Shown here piece by piece: positions 13,822 through 15,503 of a DNA stretch of 15,503 bases (its first letter is position 1; every line of letters begins with the position of its first letter). The stretch lies in contig JAFGFV010000204.1 of NCBI GenBank assembly GCA_016930895.1, positions 1-15,503 of the forward strand. The letters are read 5' to 3'. The position numbers and the translations under genes were made by a program. This stretch comes from Spirochaetales bacterium (GTDB lineage: Bacteria > Spirochaetota > Spirochaetia > SZUA-6 > DRHE01). The notes beneath the pieces are model-generated. The model did no database searches and was not told the origin of the DNA. It saw nothing but the letters and a program-made list of their open reading frames with translations.

Positions 13822-14729
13822 TAGCTGATCCGATAGCTGTCGAGGCTCTGGAAGCCGAGCTTGCGATACAGGGCAAGGGCCGGCAGGTTGGACCTCTTGA
13901 CGAACAGCGACACCATCCTCTTGGTCCGGAATATCTCCTCCAGGAGCCGGCCCACTACCAGGGCGGCGATCCCGCTGCCTCGCAGACCCTGGTGCGTGAA
14001 CACCCCTCCGATCTGGTCGACCTGGAACCCGCGGGCGTTCGTAGCCGCCTTGGCCACCGCCTTGCCGGCGAGCTCGGCCACCAACACGAGCTGCTGGCGG
14101 AGGGCGTGGCGCAACGTCAGGCGGCAGGCCTGCTCGCTGAAACGCTCCGGAAAGACCACGACCTCTTCCAGCTCGTAGGCCTTCTGCAGGGGAAACAGGG
14201 CGTTCAAGTCCCGAACACCCGCCTGGCGGATCCGCAGGCTACTGGGCGCTGAGGACCCCCATTGCGGGCGGCGATAGGCGCGTGCGTCCACGGTCATGAG
14301 CGCGTACTCGATGCTGGCCGCAGGTTCCCGGCCGATCCCACCCTCCAGCCACCGCACCTCGCGGGTCGGACCCATGATCGAGTACACCCGGTCGGAGAGC
14401 AGCCGCGAAAGCGAGCTCGCGGGGCGGGGTGTCTCCAACGAACCTTCTTCCTGCTCCCGTGCGGGACCGGGAGCGTACGGCAGCACCGGGAGGAGGAGCC
14501 CTCCCCCGGTGTGGAGGATGGCGCCGCGGATCCGCTCCGCCCCGGGCCTGCCGTCAGTCCGAACGGCCACTGCGGAGTTGAGCCGGGAGGGGAGGGCGGG
14601 CCTGCCGTCGCGCAGGAGCCTGGCGGTGAAGGGAACCGCCCTCCATTCCTGGGGCAGCAGGAACGCCAGCAGGGCCTGCAGGTCCTCGGGCGCGGCGCGT
14701 TTCCAGCTGCAGGCGGGCTGCATCATCAC
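13809..14729 (-). CDS. GNAT-family N-acetyltransferase with DUF4081-like N-terminal part, 306 aa
   Basis: The C-terminal GNAT domain spans about 165-300: it opens with LRIRQAGVRDLNALF, has motif A as GGVFTHQGLRGSGIAALVVGRL (241-262, in part) and ends in motif B NLPALALYRKLGFQ (281-294). The N-terminal 160 residues include a segment VYSIMGPTREVRWLEG (115-130) resembling the inactive GNAT-like half (DUF4081) seen in two-domain acetyltransferases. The substrate is unknown. Start is GTG at 14729, followed by two ATG codons; no strong ribosome-binding site is visible, so M2 or M3 are alternatives. The gene begins 24 bases after the stop of the glycoside hydrolase gene, so the two probably form an operon. 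It is convergent with mrfB and overlaps it by 13 bases. Confidence 0.85.
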   Translation of the reverse strand: MMMQPACSWKRAAPEDLQALLAFLLPQEWRAVPFTARLLRDGRPALPSRLNSAVAVRTDGRPGAERIRGAILHTGGGLLLPVLPYAPGPAREQEEGSLETPRPASSLSRLLSDRVYSIMGPTREVRWLEGGIGREPAASIEYALMTVDARAYRRPQWGSSAPSSLRIRQAGVRDLNALFPLQKAYELEEVVVFPERFSEQACRLTLRHALRQQLVLVAELAGKAVAKAATNARGFQVDQIGGVFTHQGLRGSGIAALVVGRLLEEIFRTKRMVSLFVKRSNLPALALYRKLGFQSLDSYRISYYQR

Positions 14730-14753
14730 CAGGAGCGGCCTTGGGCCGGCGCC

Positions 14754-15503
14754 TCAGGGGTTGATCCCCGGTTCGTGCCCGTTGCTTCCGCCGCTCCCCT
14801 GCGCAGCGGCGTCAACCGGGATGCCCCCCACGGGGGACTCCAGAAAATCGACCGGCAACTTCCCTTCGGGGCTGTAGTCCCCGCAAAGCACGGCGAATCC
14901 CGCCCGGAAGGATTCCTCGCCTGTGCCGTAGACCGCCAGGGCGCTGGCGATCCAGGGAGTCTCGCGGAGATACACCGGGGAGAGGGTGGAGATCACGATC
15001 AGCCGCTTGCCCAGCGGCCTGAGGGCCTGGAGCACCTCCAGGCTGTTGTAGTTGGCCAAGCAGAACAGGATGGTGTCGTGGCGCCGCGCGGCGGCCGGGA
15101 CCCGCTGCAGGTCTTCGCTCCGGGCCTGGTAGAATGGGCTGTACGGGAAGTGCAGCACCTCCGCCTGGGGGAAGCGGCGCCTGCCCTCCTGGAGGAACTC
15201 CTCGAACTGTCCGACCAGCAGGACCCTCTCCCCGCGGCCGGGAACGAAGGGGATGTCGCGCTCCTTGAGAAGGGTGACGCTGCGCAGCGCGCTCTGGGCG
15301 AAGAACTCCCGGGCCACGGCGGACGGCCGGAAGCCCGCGGGCTGGTCCGCCTCGCCTGGCTCGCCCCACAGTGGAAAGCCTTCCTCCCGAAAGGTCCGCA
15401 GCTTGAGCTCGAGAACCCGCCTGACCGACTGCTCGACCCGGGCCTTGAACCCGGGATCCTGCGCCAGGGTCCGCCGCAGCAGCTCCCAGGTCTGCTCCTG
15501 CAC
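14754..15503 (-). CDS. Partial glycoside hydrolase family 3 protein, C-terminal domain (5' end outside window)
   Basis: The frame is open to the right edge, so the protein start and the catalytic N-terminal (beta/alpha)8 domain with the nucleophile Asp lie outside. The visible 249 residues show the end of that domain (SVRRVLELKLRTF, 26-38), a linker and the alpha/beta C-terminal domain: SALRSVTLLKE (70-80), VLLVGQ (93-98), DTILFCLANYNSLEVL (143-158), and the closing CGDYSPEGKLPVDFL (206-220) typical of GH3 enzymes. The tail after 225 is Gly/Ala/Asp-rich. The domain layout resembles bacterial beta-N-acetylglucosaminidases (NagZ type with C-domain) and beta-glucosidases; the two cannot be distinguished here. 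An acetyltransferase gene lies 24 bases downstream. Confidence 0.88.
   Translation of the reverse strand: MQEQTWELLRRTLAQDPGFKARVEQSVRRVLELKLRTFREEGFPLWGEPGEADQPAGFRPSAVAREFFAQSALRSVTLLKERDIPFVPGRGERVLLVGQFEEFLQEGRRRFPQAEVLHFPYSPFYQARSEDLQRVPAAARRHDTILFCLANYNSLEVLQALRPLGKRLIVISTLSPVYLRETPWIASALAVYGTGEESFRAGFAVLCGDYSPEGKLPVDFLESPVGGIPVDAAAQGSGGSNGHEPGINP

Noticed and set aside
12456..14252. Rightward 598-codon frame across mrfB and the next gene
   Set aside because: G+C-rich third-frame artefact, Ala/Gly/Arg-rich with no recognisable domain.
1..15503. CRISPR arrays, tandem repeats, insertion-sequence ends, rRNA
   Set aside because: No regularly spaced repeat, no transposase and no rRNA-like sequence was seen on either strand.

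Overview
The window joins two DNA regions of different character. Positions 1 to about 3290 have mixed base composition (by eye about half G+C). They carry a one-directional, leftward set of genes typical of an integrated mobile element: a tyrosine-recombinase integrase, a ribbon-helix-helix-like coiled-coil protein preceded by a promoter and a perfect palindromic operator, a 58-residue excisionase-type helix-turn-helix protein, a DUF3102 protein, an unrecognised 130-residue protein, and a truncated protein resembling sigma factor region 2 that runs off the left edge. From about 3300 to the right edge the DNA is clearly G+C rich, with dense, often overlapping genes and GTG starts, as expected of a host chromosome.

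The chromosomal part, left to right, holds: a GNAT acetyltransferase and a sirtuin deacetylase (leftward, overlapping by 4 bases); an MscS-type mechanosensitive channel (rightward); a LysO-family lysine exporter (leftward, its 3' end overlapping that of mscS); an HtrA/DegP-type protease with a lipoprotein signal (leftward, followed by a strong hairpin); glgC, ADP-glucose pyrophosphorylase (leftward); a rightward two-gene operon that matches mrfA-mrfB (DUF1998-type helicase plus DnaQ-like exonuclease with TPR region), known in Bacillus as a mitomycin-lesion repair pair; and a leftward pair of a two-part GNAT protein and the C-terminal part of a glycoside hydrolase family 3 enzyme that runs off the right edge. 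No rRNA, tRNA, CRISPR array or insertion sequence was found. No gene-free stretch exceeds 300 bases; the longest is the 174-base glgC-mrfA divergent region.

The host is probably a high-G+C bacterium. An envelope lipoprotein protease, MscS and LysO fit a cell with an envelope stress programme, but they do not fix the phylum. A spirochaete or proteobacterium is possible and not provable from this window.

Points that stand out: a reversible protein-acetylation pair encoded as one transcription unit; sigma-70-type promoters with 17-base spacers placed so close to the sirtuin and lysO starts that the mRNAs would be nearly leaderless; a complete mrfAB operon; and a small mobile element whose integrase-proximal control region shows a clear promoter plus operator. 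The element end lies immediately next to the GNAT gene's 3' end, and the integrase promoter's -35 box overlaps the GNAT stop codon, so the insertion may have rewritten the C-terminus of that enzyme.
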